Positions 17,131-26,299 of a stretch of 64,000 nucleotides of DNA are shown here, piece by piece. Each line of letters opens with the position of its first letter. Positions within the stretch are counted from its first letter, which is position 1. Position numbers and translations under genes: made by a program. Origin of the DNA: CAZGKW01 sp964526295 (GTDB taxonomy: Bacteria > Planctomycetota > Phycisphaerae > FEN-1346); assembly GCA_964526295.1 (NCBI GenBank), contig CAZGKW010000022.1, positions 12,376 to 76,375 of the forward strand, in the 5' to 3' direction. The notes below the pieces were generated by a model. That model was not told the origin of the DNA and ran no database searches. It worked only from the letters and a program-made list of their open reading frames with translations.

Positions 17131-18392
17131 GCGGCACGGACCGAACAGAGGGCGCAGCGCGGGCCCCGGCGCCGCGAGCCGGGTCGACCAGGTCGGCCCT
17201 CCTGCGGTTCGCGCTGCACGTCGTCCTGACGGCGGCCCTCATCGTGATGCTCATGCCGATGGTCTGGCTCGTGGCCGGGAGCTTCAAGAACTCCGACGAC
17301 CTGTTTCACTACACGTTCTTCCCGCCTCCGGACCGCCTGAGCACGGAGAACTACGAGAAGCTCTTCGGATCGCCGACGCTCCAGGTGAACGACGTGCTCG
17401 ACTGGCCGGCCCTGGCGGCAAAGCTCCGGCGGGAGGCCGAGGCCGACCGCGGCGCCCTGGGTCAGCGCGTGTGGGAGGCCCTGCGGCCCGAGGACCGGCA
17501 GCGCCTGGACCGGGCGGCCTCCGCCGGCCAAGTCTCGCCCGACGACGAGCGGGCGCTCCTTCGGGCCCTCAACCGGGCGCTGGCCGGGCCCGACCTGCTT
17601 CGCCGGGAGCACTTCGAGCACCTGAAGCTCCGCGTCGAGGCCCAGCCGCTCGTGGAGCGGTTCGACGGGGGGCTGGGGCCCGCCGAGGCCCATCGCCTGA
17701 ACCGTTTCGTCCTGGAGACGGCGTACCCCCAGGAGGTGGCCCGGGCGGTGCCGCGGGTCCCCTTCGGCCGGTACATCGTCAACAGCCTGTTCGTGGCGAG
17801 CGCGGTGGTGATGATCCAGGTGCTGTTCTCGTCGATGGGCGGCTTCGCCCTGGCGAAGTACGAGTTCCGGCTGAAGAAGCCCGTCATGCTGGTGATGCTG
17901 GCGACGATGACGATCCCGGCCCAGGTGCTTCTGGCACCCCAGTACGAGCTGATCTACCGGATGGGCCTGATGGACTCGCACGCCGGGCTCATCGTGCCGG
18001 GCATCGTCAGCGTGTTCGGCATCTTCCTGTTCAGCCGGTCGATGCAGCAGGTCCCGGACGAGCTGCTCGAAGCGGGTCGCATGGACGGATGCACGGAATT
18101 CGGCTTGTACTGGCACATCGCCCTGCCCGTCTCGCGGCCGATGGTCGGGGCGTTCTGCCTGATGGCGTTCATGGGGACGTGGAACTCGTTCCTGTGGCCG
18201 CAGCTCATCCTGCACACGCAACAGCTCTTCACGCTGCCGATCGGCCTGAACCTGATGGTCGGCACGTACAGCCAGCAGTACGGCATCCGCATGGCCGGGA
18301 CGGTGCTGTCGATCCTGCCGGCGATGGGCCTTTTCATCCTGCTCCAGCGGGAATTCATCAGCGGCCTGACGGCCGGGGCGGTGAAGGGATAG
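17127..18392 (+). CDS. ABC sugar transporter permease, MalG/UgpE type, with large periplasmic insertion
   Basis: This 421-residue permease is about 130 residues longer than usual for the family. TM1 (about 28-50) and the start of the first outer loop (STENYEKLFGSP) are normal. An added helical, charged segment of about 125 residues (roughly 86-211) follows before the conserved PFGRYIVNSLFVASAVV that begins TM2. The EAA motif is LLEAGRMDGCTEFGLYWHIA. The insertion is in frame, has no similarity to the R1 repeats, and should face the binding protein. The start ATG overlaps the preceding stop (ATGA at 17127-17130). Confidence 0.9.
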   Translation: MSGTDRTEGAARAPAPRAGSTRSALLRFALHVVLTAALIVMLMPMVWLVAGSFKNSDDLFHYTFFPPPDRLSTENYEKLFGSPTLQVNDVLDWPALAAKLRREAEADRGALGQRVWEALRPEDRQRLDRAASAGQVSPDDERALLRALNRALAGPDLLRREHFEHLKLRVEAQPLVERFDGGLGPAEAHRLNRFVLETAYPQEVARAVPRVPFGRYIVNSLFVASAVVMIQVLFSSMGGFALAKYEFRLKKPVMLVMLATMTIPAQVLLAPQYELIYRMGLMDSHAGLIVPGIVSVFGIFLFSRSMQQVPDELLEAGRMDGCTEFGLYWHIALPVSRPMVGAFCLMAFMGTWNSFLWPQLILHTQQLFTLPIGLNLMVGTYSQQYGIRMAGTVLSILPAMGLFILLQREFISGLTAGAVKG

Positions 18393-18409
18393 AGCGATGG
18401 CGGATTTCG

Positions 18410-18431
18410 GCCCGCCCAACGACCGGCGGGC
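18410..18431 (+). terminator. GC hairpin after the ABC importer operon
   Basis: GCCCGCC at 18410-18416 pairs with GGCGGGC at 18425-18431 across an 8-base loop, 17 bases after the permease stop. No T tract follows, so termination is uncertain. Confidence 0.35.
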
Positions 18432-18571
18432 AAGATTGGGGATTGCGGATTGGACCGGCGCGGGGTCAGCCGCGGGGTTCGCTTGCCACGCCATGGTCCC
18501 GGCGCCGGGATGAAGGCGGGTCCCGCGCGCCTTGCACGGATTGAGACGAGCCCGCCGCTCGGCGCGCCGCA

Positions 18572-19948
18572 ATGGGAATGAGACCGATGGACGTCGAGCT
18601 GGGCCCCTACGGCCGCGCCTCGAGCCGGCCCTCGCCGGTCGCGCGGATGATGGCCGCCTTCGCGGCCGACTTCCGCGACGGCGTCGACGTCAACCTGGGC
18701 GTCGGCTACGTCAACGAGCGGACGCTTCCCCGCGAGCTGGTGTGCGAAGCCGTCGAGGCGGTCCTGTCGCGGCCGGAGAAGTACCGCCAGGCCCTCAACT
18801 ACGGCGGCCCGGCGGGCTCGCCCAACCTGATCGCCTCCATCCGCCGGTTCCTCCTGGAGGACGGGCCGGGCGGCCTCACCGAAAAGCACCTCGCCGGACG
18901 CGAGATCATCGTCGGACCCAGCGGTGCGACCAGCCTCCTCGAAGGCATCGCCCACCTCCTGGAGCCCGGCATCGTCGTCACGTCCGATCCGATGTACTAC
19001 ATCTACAGCAACCTGCTGGAGCGGCTCGGCTACGAGGTCCTCGCCGTCCCGGAGGACGAGGACGGCATCCGGCCGGACCTGGTTGAGGCGAAGCTCGAAG
19101 GGCTCAGCCCTCGCCGCGACCGCATCCGGTTCCTCTACCTGGTGACGATCAACAACCCCACGTGCACGGTCCTCTCGAACGCCCGGCGCCGCGAGCTCGT
19201 CCGGATCGCGGCGGAACTCTCGCGCGACCTCAAGCGCCAGGTGCCCGTCGTCTTCGACCGGGCCTACGAGGACCTCGTCCACGACCCCGAGGTGGGAGCG
19301 CTGGAGTCGGGCCTCCTCCACGACGACGCCGCTATCGTCTACGAGGTCGGGACGCTCTCGAAGGTGCTCGCGCCGGCCCTGCGGGTGGGATATCTCGTCG
19401 GGCCGAGCGGACCGCTCGTGCGGGCCCTGGTGCAGAAATCGAGCGACACGGGCTTCAGCGCGCCGCTGCTCACGCAGGAGGTCGCGAGCTACCTGCTCGA
19501 CCATCATGCGGCGAAGCAGATCGCGCGCGTCCGCCAGGGCTACCGCGAGAAGGCCCGGCGGGTCCGGGCGCGGATCGACGAGCACCTCGGCGGCGCCCTC
19601 GAGAACGTCCGCGGCGGACGGGCGGGGTTCTACTTCTACCTGACGTTCCGCGAGGTCGAGACGGCCGGAGGGTCGCCCTTCTTCCGGCACCTCAGCCGCA
19701 CCACGGGCGACGCCGGGATCGATGGGCCGCCGGGGGAGCCGCGGCCGCGCGTCGTCTACCTGCCGGGTGAGTTCTGCGTCCATCCCAGAGGTGATCTGGT
19801 CGAGCTGGGCCGGCGGCAGCTTCGCCTCTCGTACGGGTTCGAGGAGGTGGACCGGATCGGCGAAGCCGTTCGCCTGATGCGCGAGGCGGTCGACTACGCG
19901 GCCGGCCCGCAGCGCCGGACGCCCGTGCCGAAGGGGTCAGCTCGCTGA
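18572..19948 (+). CDS. Class I/II PLP-dependent aminotransferase
   Basis: This 458-residue fold-type I aminotransferase resembles the aminotransferase domains of MocR regulators and 2-aminoadipate transaminases but has no DNA-binding domain. The PLP lysine lies in TLSKVLAPALRVGYLVGPSG. The N-terminal NLGVGYVNERTLP, the cofactor-binding GPSGATSLLEGIAHLL and the NNPTC motif agree. The amino donor and acceptor cannot be told from sequence. Start at ATG 18572, with two further in-frame ATGs within 15 bases. Its last 12 bases overlap the convergent trkA gene. Confidence 0.85.
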   Translation: MGMRPMDVELGPYGRASSRPSPVARMMAAFAADFRDGVDVNLGVGYVNERTLPRELVCEAVEAVLSRPEKYRQALNYGGPAGSPNLIASIRRFLLEDGPGGLTEKHLAGREIIVGPSGATSLLEGIAHLLEPGIVVTSDPMYYIYSNLLERLGYEVLAVPEDEDGIRPDLVEAKLEGLSPRRDRIRFLYLVTINNPTCTVLSNARRRELVRIAAELSRDLKRQVPVVFDRAYEDLVHDPEVGALESGLLHDDAAIVYEVGTLSKVLAPALRVGYLVGPSGPLVRALVQKSSDTGFSAPLLTQEVASYLLDHHAAKQIARVRQGYREKARRVRARIDEHLGGALENVRGGRAGFYFYLTFREVETAGGSPFFRHLSRTTGDAGIDGPPGEPRPRVVYLPGEFCVHPRGDLVELGRRQLRLSYGFEEVDRIGEAVRLMREAVDYAAGPQRRTPVPKGSAR

Positions 19949-20728
19949 TGGCTCGTCGGCGGCGGGCGGGGCTTCCTCGGAAGGGGGCTCGGCGTTCTGG
20001 GCGTCGCCTGCCTCTTCCTCGGGCCCCTGGGGCGGCCGGCCCCGACGGCCCTTCGCCTTTCGGTGGAGGAACTTCGAGGCCTTCCGGAGCGATCCCTTCC
20101 CGGCCACCAGGAACACCCGGTCGCCGGCCTCCAGCCTGGCCCCGCCGCGCGGAATGATGAACTGCCCGGAGTCCGTCCGGTAGATGCCCGTGATCACGCA
20201 CGCCGCCGGGAAGCCGCTGTCGCCGGCCACCTGGCCGATCGTGCGGCCCGCGGCCTGGGACCCCTCGGGGATCGTATCGACCACGATGGAAGCGTGCCCG
20301 GCGCCGAAGCTGGCCACCTGCCGCAGGCCCGACTCCTCGATCTCCAGCAGCATCTGGTTGACGAACACGTCCACGACTCGGACGGTCGTCCGGACGCCGG
20401 CCTTCTTGTAGGCCGACTCGTACCGGGGGTCCCGCATGCGGGCGATGACGCGCGGCACGTCGAAGCCCTTCGCCAGGAGCGAGAAGGCCAGGTTGTCGGC
20501 GTCGATCCGCATGGAAGCGACGGCCACGTCGGCCCGGTCGAGGCCGGCCTGCTCCAGGATCTCGATGTTCGTGGCGCTGCCGTTCAGGGCCAGGGCCCCG
20601 GTGTTCGAGGCGACCTGCTCGCACACGTCCCGGTCCTGGTCGATGACGACGACGTCGTGCCTCGCTTCGACCAGCCGCTCGGCCAGCCCGCGTCCCACCA
20701 GGCCCGCCCCCGCAATAACGATATACAT
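19937..20728 (-). CDS. trkA: Trk potassium uptake regulatory subunit TrkA
   Basis: This 263-residue protein has an N-terminal Rossmann RCK-N domain (IAGAGLVGRGLAERL, then VVIDQDRDV) that binds NAD(H), followed by a TrkA-C domain (about 140-215), then an acidic Pro/Glu/Ala-rich tail of about 45 residues that is not part of the usual fold. It gates the TrkH channel encoded 146 bp upstream. The start is set at ATG 20728 because GGAG lies 6-9 bases before it; the in-frame ATG at 20740 lacks a ribosome site. The 3' end overlaps the aminotransferase gene by 12 bp on the other strand. Confidence 0.9.
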   Translation of the reverse strand: MYIVIAGAGLVGRGLAERLVEARHDVVVIDQDRDVCEQVASNTGALALNGSATNIEILEQAGLDRADVAVASMRIDADNLAFSLLAKGFDVPRVIARMRDPRYESAYKKAGVRTTVRVVDVFVNQMLLEIEESGLRQVASFGAGHASIVVDTIPEGSQAAGRTIGQVAGDSGFPAACVITGIYRTDSGQFIIPRGGARLEAGDRVFLVAGKGSLRKASKFLHRKAKGRRGRPPQGPEEEAGDAQNAEPPSEEAPPAADEPSAS

Positions 20729-20874
20729 GGAGGTCTCCATTCAGACGCCGTGCGCCGTCGCTCGCTTCGACAGATCAATCCCTAAGTACCACTCTCTTCG
20801 AACCTGGGCCTCCCTTCGGGGCCGAGCCCCAGGGTCGCCGACCGGACCTCCAAGGCCGAAATGCGCAACCCCCA

Positions 20875-22404
20875 TCACCGCCACGTCCGCGGCGTGAACA
20901 GGATCAGCAGCGGCACGATCTCCAACCGGCCGGCGAGCATGCCGAAAATGTACACGATCTTCACCACCGGGTTCAGCTCCGCCAGGTCGGACATCGAAAT
21001 GTAGCACGGGCCGATGTTGCCCAAGGCGGAGAACATGCCGCTCGCCGAGGCCAGGGCCCCGTGGTTCGAAAACAGGGCTGTCACGAGGCCCCCGAACACC
21101 AGCAGCCCCACCCAGGCGAAGAACAGGGCCGCGATGCGGCGAAGCTCCTCCGCCTCGATACGCTCGCCGTCGATCACCACCGGATGCACCGCCGCCGGCC
21201 CGTGGAGCAACCGCCTGATCTGCCGGCCCGCCATCTTCACGAGCACGCCGATCCGGAGCACCTTGATGCCGCCACTCGTCGAGCCCACGCACCCGCCGAT
21301 CACCATCAGCACCAGGAAGACCTGCTTGGCCGCGGCGGGGAAGTACTCGGTCGCGATGTCTTTCGTGCCGAATCCCGTCGTCGTCACGATGGCCACCACC
21401 TGGAACAGGCTGGTCCGGAAGACCTCGTGGAACCGGCCCCAGCCGTAGTCGGGCCCCCCGAACTGGCGGTAGTGATCGATCATCACGAGGGCCGTCGCCC
21501 CGAACACGATCACCCACCACAGCCGCATCTCCAGGGTGTCCCACAGGGCCGAGATCCCCCCGCGAACCACGCGGTAGTGGACCAGAAAGTTGATGCCTCC
21601 CAGGAGCATCCCGAACGTGACGGTGTACTCGATGAGGACGGCCCGGGGGTGGCCCATGGCCGCATAGTGGCCGATATTCGCATCGTAGGGTGAGAAGCCG
21701 CCCGTCGACACGGTTGTCAGCGAATGGCTGATCGCGTCGAAGGCCGTCAGGCCCTCCAGCCAAAGCGCCGACGCGATGAGGACCGTGAACGCCGCGTATA
21801 GCGTCCACAGAATCCGCAGCGTGTTGAGCAGGCCCGGCTCCGGACGCTGGGCGAAGATCTTGTGGCTCTCGGCGCTGTAGAGCCGGTAGGCGCTCGACCC
21901 GCCCGTGAAGATCACCGCCAGGAAGAACGTCAGGATCCCCAGGCCGCCAAGCCACTGGGTGAACCCCCGCCAGAAGATGATGCCGGTCGGCACGTCGTCC
22001 AGGCCGGAGAACATCGTGATGCCGGTCGTCGTGAACCCGCTGACGGTCTCGAAATAGGCGTCGAGATACGTGACGGGTCGGCCGACGGCCTGCTCCATCG
22101 CCTCGCCCGCCAGGCAGAACGGCAGGGCCCCGACGGCCGAGATGACGATCCACCCCACGGCGCACAGCATCATGGCCCGGCGGTTGTCGAGCGGCGGAAA
22201 CTCCAGGTCCCTCTTCATGCCGACGCCCAGCGCCAGCGCCAGCGCCGCCGGAACCCAGAATGCACTCGCCGGCGCTGCCCCCACTCCGCGCGGTGCAAAC
22301 ACCGCCTGCACCCCGAGCGGCACGAGAAGCAGCAGGGCGAAGACCACGAAAAGGACCCCGAGGTAATCGAGCAGCGGCCGGAAATAGGCCAGCCGATTTC
22401 TCAT
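20875..22404 (-). CDS. trkH: Trk potassium transporter channel subunit TrkH
   Basis: This 509-residue membrane protein contains all four selectivity-filter repeats: GFTTTGITMF, LTTVSTGGFSPY, IVTTTGFGTKD and FSALGNIGPCY. It imports K+ and partners TrkA, encoded just downstream. The start is MRNRLAYF at 22404; the frame is open about 98 codons further upstream, but that part is low-complexity and spans the divergent promoter region. Confidence 0.94.
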   Translation of the reverse strand: MRNRLAYFRPLLDYLGVLFVVFALLLLVPLGVQAVFAPRGVGAAPASAFWVPAALALALGVGMKRDLEFPPLDNRRAMMLCAVGWIVISAVGALPFCLAGEAMEQAVGRPVTYLDAYFETVSGFTTTGITMFSGLDDVPTGIIFWRGFTQWLGGLGILTFFLAVIFTGGSSAYRLYSAESHKIFAQRPEPGLLNTLRILWTLYAAFTVLIASALWLEGLTAFDAISHSLTTVSTGGFSPYDANIGHYAAMGHPRAVLIEYTVTFGMLLGGINFLVHYRVVRGGISALWDTLEMRLWWVIVFGATALVMIDHYRQFGGPDYGWGRFHEVFRTSLFQVVAIVTTTGFGTKDIATEYFPAAAKQVFLVLMVIGGCVGSTSGGIKVLRIGVLVKMAGRQIRRLLHGPAAVHPVVIDGERIEAEELRRIAALFFAWVGLLVFGGLVTALFSNHGALASASGMFSALGNIGPCYISMSDLAELNPVVKIVYIFGMLAGRLEIVPLLILFTPRTWR

Positions 22405-22558
22405 CGCACCCCGCCGTTGCCGCGTTGCGGCCTCCGTCGCCGATGCAGCCTGGCCCCCGCGGCGGTCCGTTCCGCGCCCAAGGGTGGAGGCTTCCACGGA
22501 CCCCGCCGCTTCACGCACCACGCGGTCCCGACGTCCGCCGGGAGGGCGCGGCCGGCCC

Positions 22559-22586
22559 ATTATAGAAATCGGGCAGGCCGACGGAA
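22559..22586 (-). promoter_or_regulatory. Probable trkH promoter
   Basis: On the minus strand a perfect TATAAT -10 (22564 to 22559) has a weak -35 TTCCGT (22586 to 22581) 16 bp upstream. It is about 155 bp before the trkH start, in the divergent spacer shared with the glycosidase gene. Confidence 0.5.
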
Positions 22587-22610
22587 GCCCATCACGCAAA
22601 TCGACACGGC

Positions 22611-22641
22611 TTGACGGCGCCGGACTCACCCCCGCTATAAT
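22611..22641 (+). promoter_or_regulatory. Promoter for the GH63-like gene
   Basis: TTGACG at 22611-22616 and a perfect TATAAT at 22636-22641 are separated by 19 bp, 59 bp before the ATG at 22701. Two TATAAT boxes facing opposite ways lie within 83 bp in this divergent spacer. Confidence 0.68.
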
Positions 22642-22700
22642 GGCTGCGGCGGGCGTCGACGGCGGCGCCGCTGACAGGCGCACCTCTTGGGGTGGCAACG

Positions 22701-25337
22701 ATGAACGCCGAAAAGGAACGCCTCGGAGCCGACCGGCGCGGCCAAGCCCAGTGGCGGAAGTGGGGACCGTATCTCGGCGAGCGCCAGTGGGGCACCGTCC
22801 GCGAGGACTACAGCTCTGACGGCAGCGCTTGGGACTACTTTTCCCACGACCACGCCCGCAGCCGGGCCTATCGCTGGGGCGAGGACGGACTGGCCGGCTT
22901 CAGCGACCACGGCGGCCGGCTGTGCCTGGCCCTCGCCCTGTGGAACGGCCGCGACCCCATCCTGAAGGAGCGGCTGTTCGGCCTCACGAACGCCGAGGGG
23001 AACCACGGCGAGGACGTCAAAGAGCTCTACCACTTTCTCGACGGCCTCCCGACTCATGCCTACCTGAAGATGGTGTACAAGTACCCCCAGGCGGCGTTCC
23101 CTTACGAGCGGCTGGTGACCGAGAACCGGCACCGGGGCCGCGACCGGCCCGAGTTCGAGCTCCTCGACACGGGCGTCTTCGACGACGACCGGTACTTCGA
23201 CGTCTTCGTCGAGTACGCCAAGGCCGGAGAGGACGACGTGCTGATGCGGATTACGGCCCACAACCGGGGCCCCGACGAGGCCGACCTGCACCTCCTGCCG
23301 CACGTCTGGTTCCGCAACACCTGGTCCTGGGGCCACGACGTCCGCAAGCCCGAGCTGGCCGCAGCGTCCGAGACGGCGATCGCTGCGAATCACGAGTCGC
23401 TGGGCGACTACCGGGTGAGCTTCGACGGCGCGCCGCGACTCCTTTTCGCCGAGAACGAGACGAACGTGCGGCGGCACTTCGGCTGGTCGGACGCCCGCGG
23501 CCACTTCAAGGACGCCTTCCATGACTACGTCATCGGCGGCCGACAGGAGGCCGTCAACCCGGAACGGCGGGGCACGAAGGCCGCGGCCCACTATTGCTTC
23601 GAGGTGCCGGCCGGGGAGTCCGTCGCCGTCCGCGTCCGCCTTACGGCGGGAAGCCAGTCGACGGACCCGTTCGCGGGCTTCGACGACGTCTTCGAGGTGC
23701 GAATCGACGAAGCCGATGCCTTCTACGCCGAGCTCGAGGCGGGCATCGAGGACGCCGACCAGCGGCTTGTCCAGCGCCAGGCCTTGGCGGGCCTCATCTG
23801 GACCAAGCAGTTCTACTACTACGATGTCCCCGAGTGGCTCGACGGCGACCCGGGCCAGCCGCCGCCCCCGCCGGAGCGCCGACACGGCCGCAACTGGGAA
23901 TGGCGGCACCTGAACAACGCCGACGTCCTCTCCATGCCCGACACCTGGGAGTACCCCTGGTACGCCGCCTGGGACCTCGGCTTCCATTGTCTGGCGATGG
24001 CTTTGATCGATCCGGAGTTCGCCAAGAACCAGCTCGTCCTGCTGACCCGCGAATGGTACATGCACCCGAACGGGCAGATGCCGGCCTACGAGTGGAACTT
24101 CAGCGACGTCAATCCGCCGGTCCACGCCTGGGCCGCCTGGCGCGTCTTCAAGATCAACCAGAAGCAGCGGGGCGACGAGGGCGACCTGTTCTTCCTCGAG
24201 CGCGTCTTCCACAAGCTCTTGCTGAACTTCACCTGGTGGGTGAACCGCAAGGACGCCCGCGACCGCAACATCTTCCAGGGCGGCTTCCTGGGCCTGGACA
24301 ACATCGGCGTCTTCGACCGCAGCGCCCCCCTGCCGACCGGCGGGCACATCGACCAGTCCGACGCCACGAGCTGGATGGCGATGTGCTGCCTCAACCTGAT
24401 GCGGATCGCCCTGGAGCTGGCCCCTCACAACCACGTCTACGAGGACATCGCGACGAAGTTCTTCGAGCACTTCCTCTACGTGGCAAAGGCGATGACCGAC
24501 GTGGCCGAGTCGGGCCAGGGTCTGTGGGACGAGCGGGACGAGTTCTACTACGACGTGCTCGACCTGCCGGGCGACGAGGCCGTCGTGCTGCGGCTGCGGT
24601 CGATGGTCGGTCTGATCCCCCTGTTCGCCGTCGAGACGATCGAGCCGGAGCTGCTCGACGAGCTGCCGGAGTTCGGCCGGCGGCTGGAGTGGTTCCTGAA
24701 CTACCGGCCGGACCTGGCGGCGCTGGTGTCGCACTGGGACGAGCCCGGCCGGGGGCAGCGGCGGCTCCTGTCGCTGCTGAGGGGCCACCGGATGAAGTGC
24801 CTCCTCCGGCGGATGCTCGACCCGGCGGAGTTTCTCTCCGACTACGGCGTGCGGGCCCTGTCGAAGGAGTACGCCGAGGAGCCGTTCTGCTTCGACTGCG
24901 CCGGCGACCGGATCGAGGTCCGCTACGAGCCGGGCGAGTCGCGGACCGACCTGTTCGGAGGCAACTCCAACTGGCGAGGACCGATCTGGTTCCCGGTCAA
25001 CTTCCTCATCATCGAGTCGCTCCAGAAGTTCCACCACTACTACGGCGACGACTTCCGGGTCGAGTGTCCCACCGGCTCCGGGCAGTACGTCACGATCCTG
25101 GACGTGGCCTACGAGCTGACGGGGCGGCTGACCCGGATCTTTCTCCGCGGCGACGACGGGCGGCGGCCGGTCTTCGGCCCCCGCCAGAAGCTCCAGGACG
25201 ACCCGCACTTCCGCGACTACATCCCGTTTCACGAGTACTTCCACGGGGAGACGGGCCGCGGCTGCGGCGCTCGAGCACAGACGGGCTGGACCGCCCTGGT
25301 GGCCAAGCTGCTCCAGCCTCGCCGCCCGCCGCACTGA
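22701..25337 (+). CDS. GH63/MGH1-like glucosidase
   Basis: This cytosolic protein of about 878 residues belongs to the bacterial glucosidase group of GH63 (mannosylglycerate hydrolase-like (alpha/alpha)6 barrel). The N-terminal WGPYLGERQWGTVREDYS is a hallmark, as are YEWNFSDVNPPVHAWAAWR and the FLGLDNIGVFDRS region, where acidic residues are expected to catalyse. The C-terminal GGNSNWRGPIWFPVNFLI is also family-typical. No signal peptide. It probably hydrolyses an alpha-glucoside such as a compatible solute; its position opposite trkH hints at osmoadaptation (inference). Start ATG 22701 after TTGGGGTGG. Confidence 0.9.
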   Translation: MNAEKERLGADRRGQAQWRKWGPYLGERQWGTVREDYSSDGSAWDYFSHDHARSRAYRWGEDGLAGFSDHGGRLCLALALWNGRDPILKERLFGLTNAEGNHGEDVKELYHFLDGLPTHAYLKMVYKYPQAAFPYERLVTENRHRGRDRPEFELLDTGVFDDDRYFDVFVEYAKAGEDDVLMRITAHNRGPDEADLHLLPHVWFRNTWSWGHDVRKPELAAASETAIAANHESLGDYRVSFDGAPRLLFAENETNVRRHFGWSDARGHFKDAFHDYVIGGRQEAVNPERRGTKAAAHYCFEVPAGESVAVRVRLTAGSQSTDPFAGFDDVFEVRIDEADAFYAELEAGIEDADQRLVQRQALAGLIWTKQFYYYDVPEWLDGDPGQPPPPPERRHGRNWEWRHLNNADVLSMPDTWEYPWYAAWDLGFHCLAMALIDPEFAKNQLVLLTREWYMHPNGQMPAYEWNFSDVNPPVHAWAAWRVFKINQKQRGDEGDLFFLERVFHKLLLNFTWWVNRKDARDRNIFQGGFLGLDNIGVFDRSAPLPTGGHIDQSDATSWMAMCCLNLMRIALELAPHNHVYEDIATKFFEHFLYVAKAMTDVAESGQGLWDERDEFYYDVLDLPGDEAVVLRLRSMVGLIPLFAVETIEPELLDELPEFGRRLEWFLNYRPDLAALVSHWDEPGRGQRRLLSLLRGHRMKCLLRRMLDPAEFLSDYGVRALSKEYAEEPFCFDCAGDRIEVRYEPGESRTDLFGGNSNWRGPIWFPVNFLIIESLQKFHHYYGDDFRVECPTGSGQYVTILDVAYELTGRLTRIFLRGDDGRRPVFGPRQKLQDDPHFRDYIPFHEYFHGETGRGCGARAQTGWTALVAKLLQPRRPPH

Positions 25338-25398
25338 CTCGATGGACCACGGTGCCAGGTCAGCCCGCAAGGAGCGCTCAAGCTGCGATGCTCAAGCA

Positions 25399-26295
25399 TC
25401 AGTAGATACGCAGCACTCGCTTGAGGAGAAGCGAAGCCGGCACGACCAGCAGCACGTAGCCCACCAGCCACGGGGCGAAGACGTACGGGACCCCGGGCAC
25501 GATGCCGAACAGCTTCACCGGCTCCATCCGGACCTCGACGGCCTGGATCGGCCCGTCGTAGAACTCGACCGGCCGGGCATACCGTTCTGCGCCGACGACC
25601 AGCCGCTTCTGGACCGTCTCGCCGCGAAACCGGACGGCCAGGTCGTACGCGACAACGGCCTCGGGCCGCGTATCGGCCTTCAGTGTCCAGACGGCCAGGC
25701 CGTTCTTCTCGCCCACCGGGTCGACGGCGACCTCGCGGACCCAGCCGCCTTCGGCTTCCAGGCCATTCGAGGCGCCGCCGGGCCACCCGGCGGGCCTCTC
25801 CCCGCGCTCCGCGCCGCGTGACGGCCTCCCGGCGAGCGGGCCCCGGAGCGGCACGGCGTGGACGATCTCTCCCTCGGCCGACAGGGGGAAGTAGGCCGCC
25901 ACTTCAAACGGCTCGCCGACCGCCGGGGGGTGAAACTCCAGCCGCCTGAGCCCCCAGGTCATCACGAGGACGATCGGCACCAGGGCCGCCACCAGCGGCC
26001 ACCCCTCCTGCCCGAGCTGCTTCAGGCCCACCCGGTTCATCGCCGCCCGCAGCCGCGCGGCCGATTCCTTGTCGCCGCGGCGCTTCGCCTCGCGGAGCCG
26101 CTCCTTGAGGCGCCGCTTGTCGTGGGCGCACCGCCGGAGCAGGTCCTGGTCGGTGGTGAACCGCCTGACGCCGATCAGCGCCGCCGCCGACCCCACCGCG
26201 ACGATCGCCAGGGCGGCGTCGCTCGGCAGCGCGAGGAGCCACCCCAGCACCGGGTCCACGAGCCCCACGATCCCGTCGGTCAGCGTCTCGACCAC
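25399..26295 (-). CDS. DUF106 (EMC3/TMCO1-like) membrane protein
   Basis: This 298-residue protein has an N-terminal helix (about 28-45), a highly charged coiled-coil segment (KRRLKERLREAKRRGDKESA, about 72-91), a second helix (WPLVAALVPIVLVMTWGL), a beta-rich outer domain and a C-terminal helix (APWLVGYVLLVVPASLLL). This order is that of DUF106 proteins in the Oxa1/EMC3/TMCO1 superfamily, which help insert membrane proteins; the role here is inferred. A Gly/Arg/Pro-rich insert (about residues 150-178) looks foreign. GTG start at 26295, four bases after the stop of the dikinase gene, so it ends a three-gene operon. Confidence 0.75.
   Translation of the reverse strand: MVETLTDGIVGLVDPVLGWLLALPSDAALAIVAVGSAAALIGVRRFTTDQDLLRRCAHDKRRLKERLREAKRRGDKESAARLRAAMNRVGLKQLGQEGWPLVAALVPIVLVMTWGLRRLEFHPPAVGEPFEVAAYFPLSAEGEIVHAVPLRGPLAGRPSRGAERGERPAGWPGGASNGLEAEGGWVREVAVDPVGEKNGLAVWTLKADTRPEAVVAYDLAVRFRGETVQKRLVVGAERYARPVEFYDGPIQAVEVRMEPVKLFGIVPGVPYVFAPWLVGYVLLVVPASLLLKRVLRIY
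25768..25848. repeat. GC-rich hairpin insert inside the DUF106-like gene
   Basis: CCGCCGGG (25775-25782) pairs with CCCGGCGG (25786-25793) across a 3-base loop, followed by GCGGGCCTCTCCCCGCGCT-type sequence. It encodes a Gly/Arg/Pro-rich run in frame. It resembles the insert at 10571-10640 in GH3 copy 2. Boundaries are approximate. Confidence 0.35.
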
Positions 26296-26299
26296 GTCC

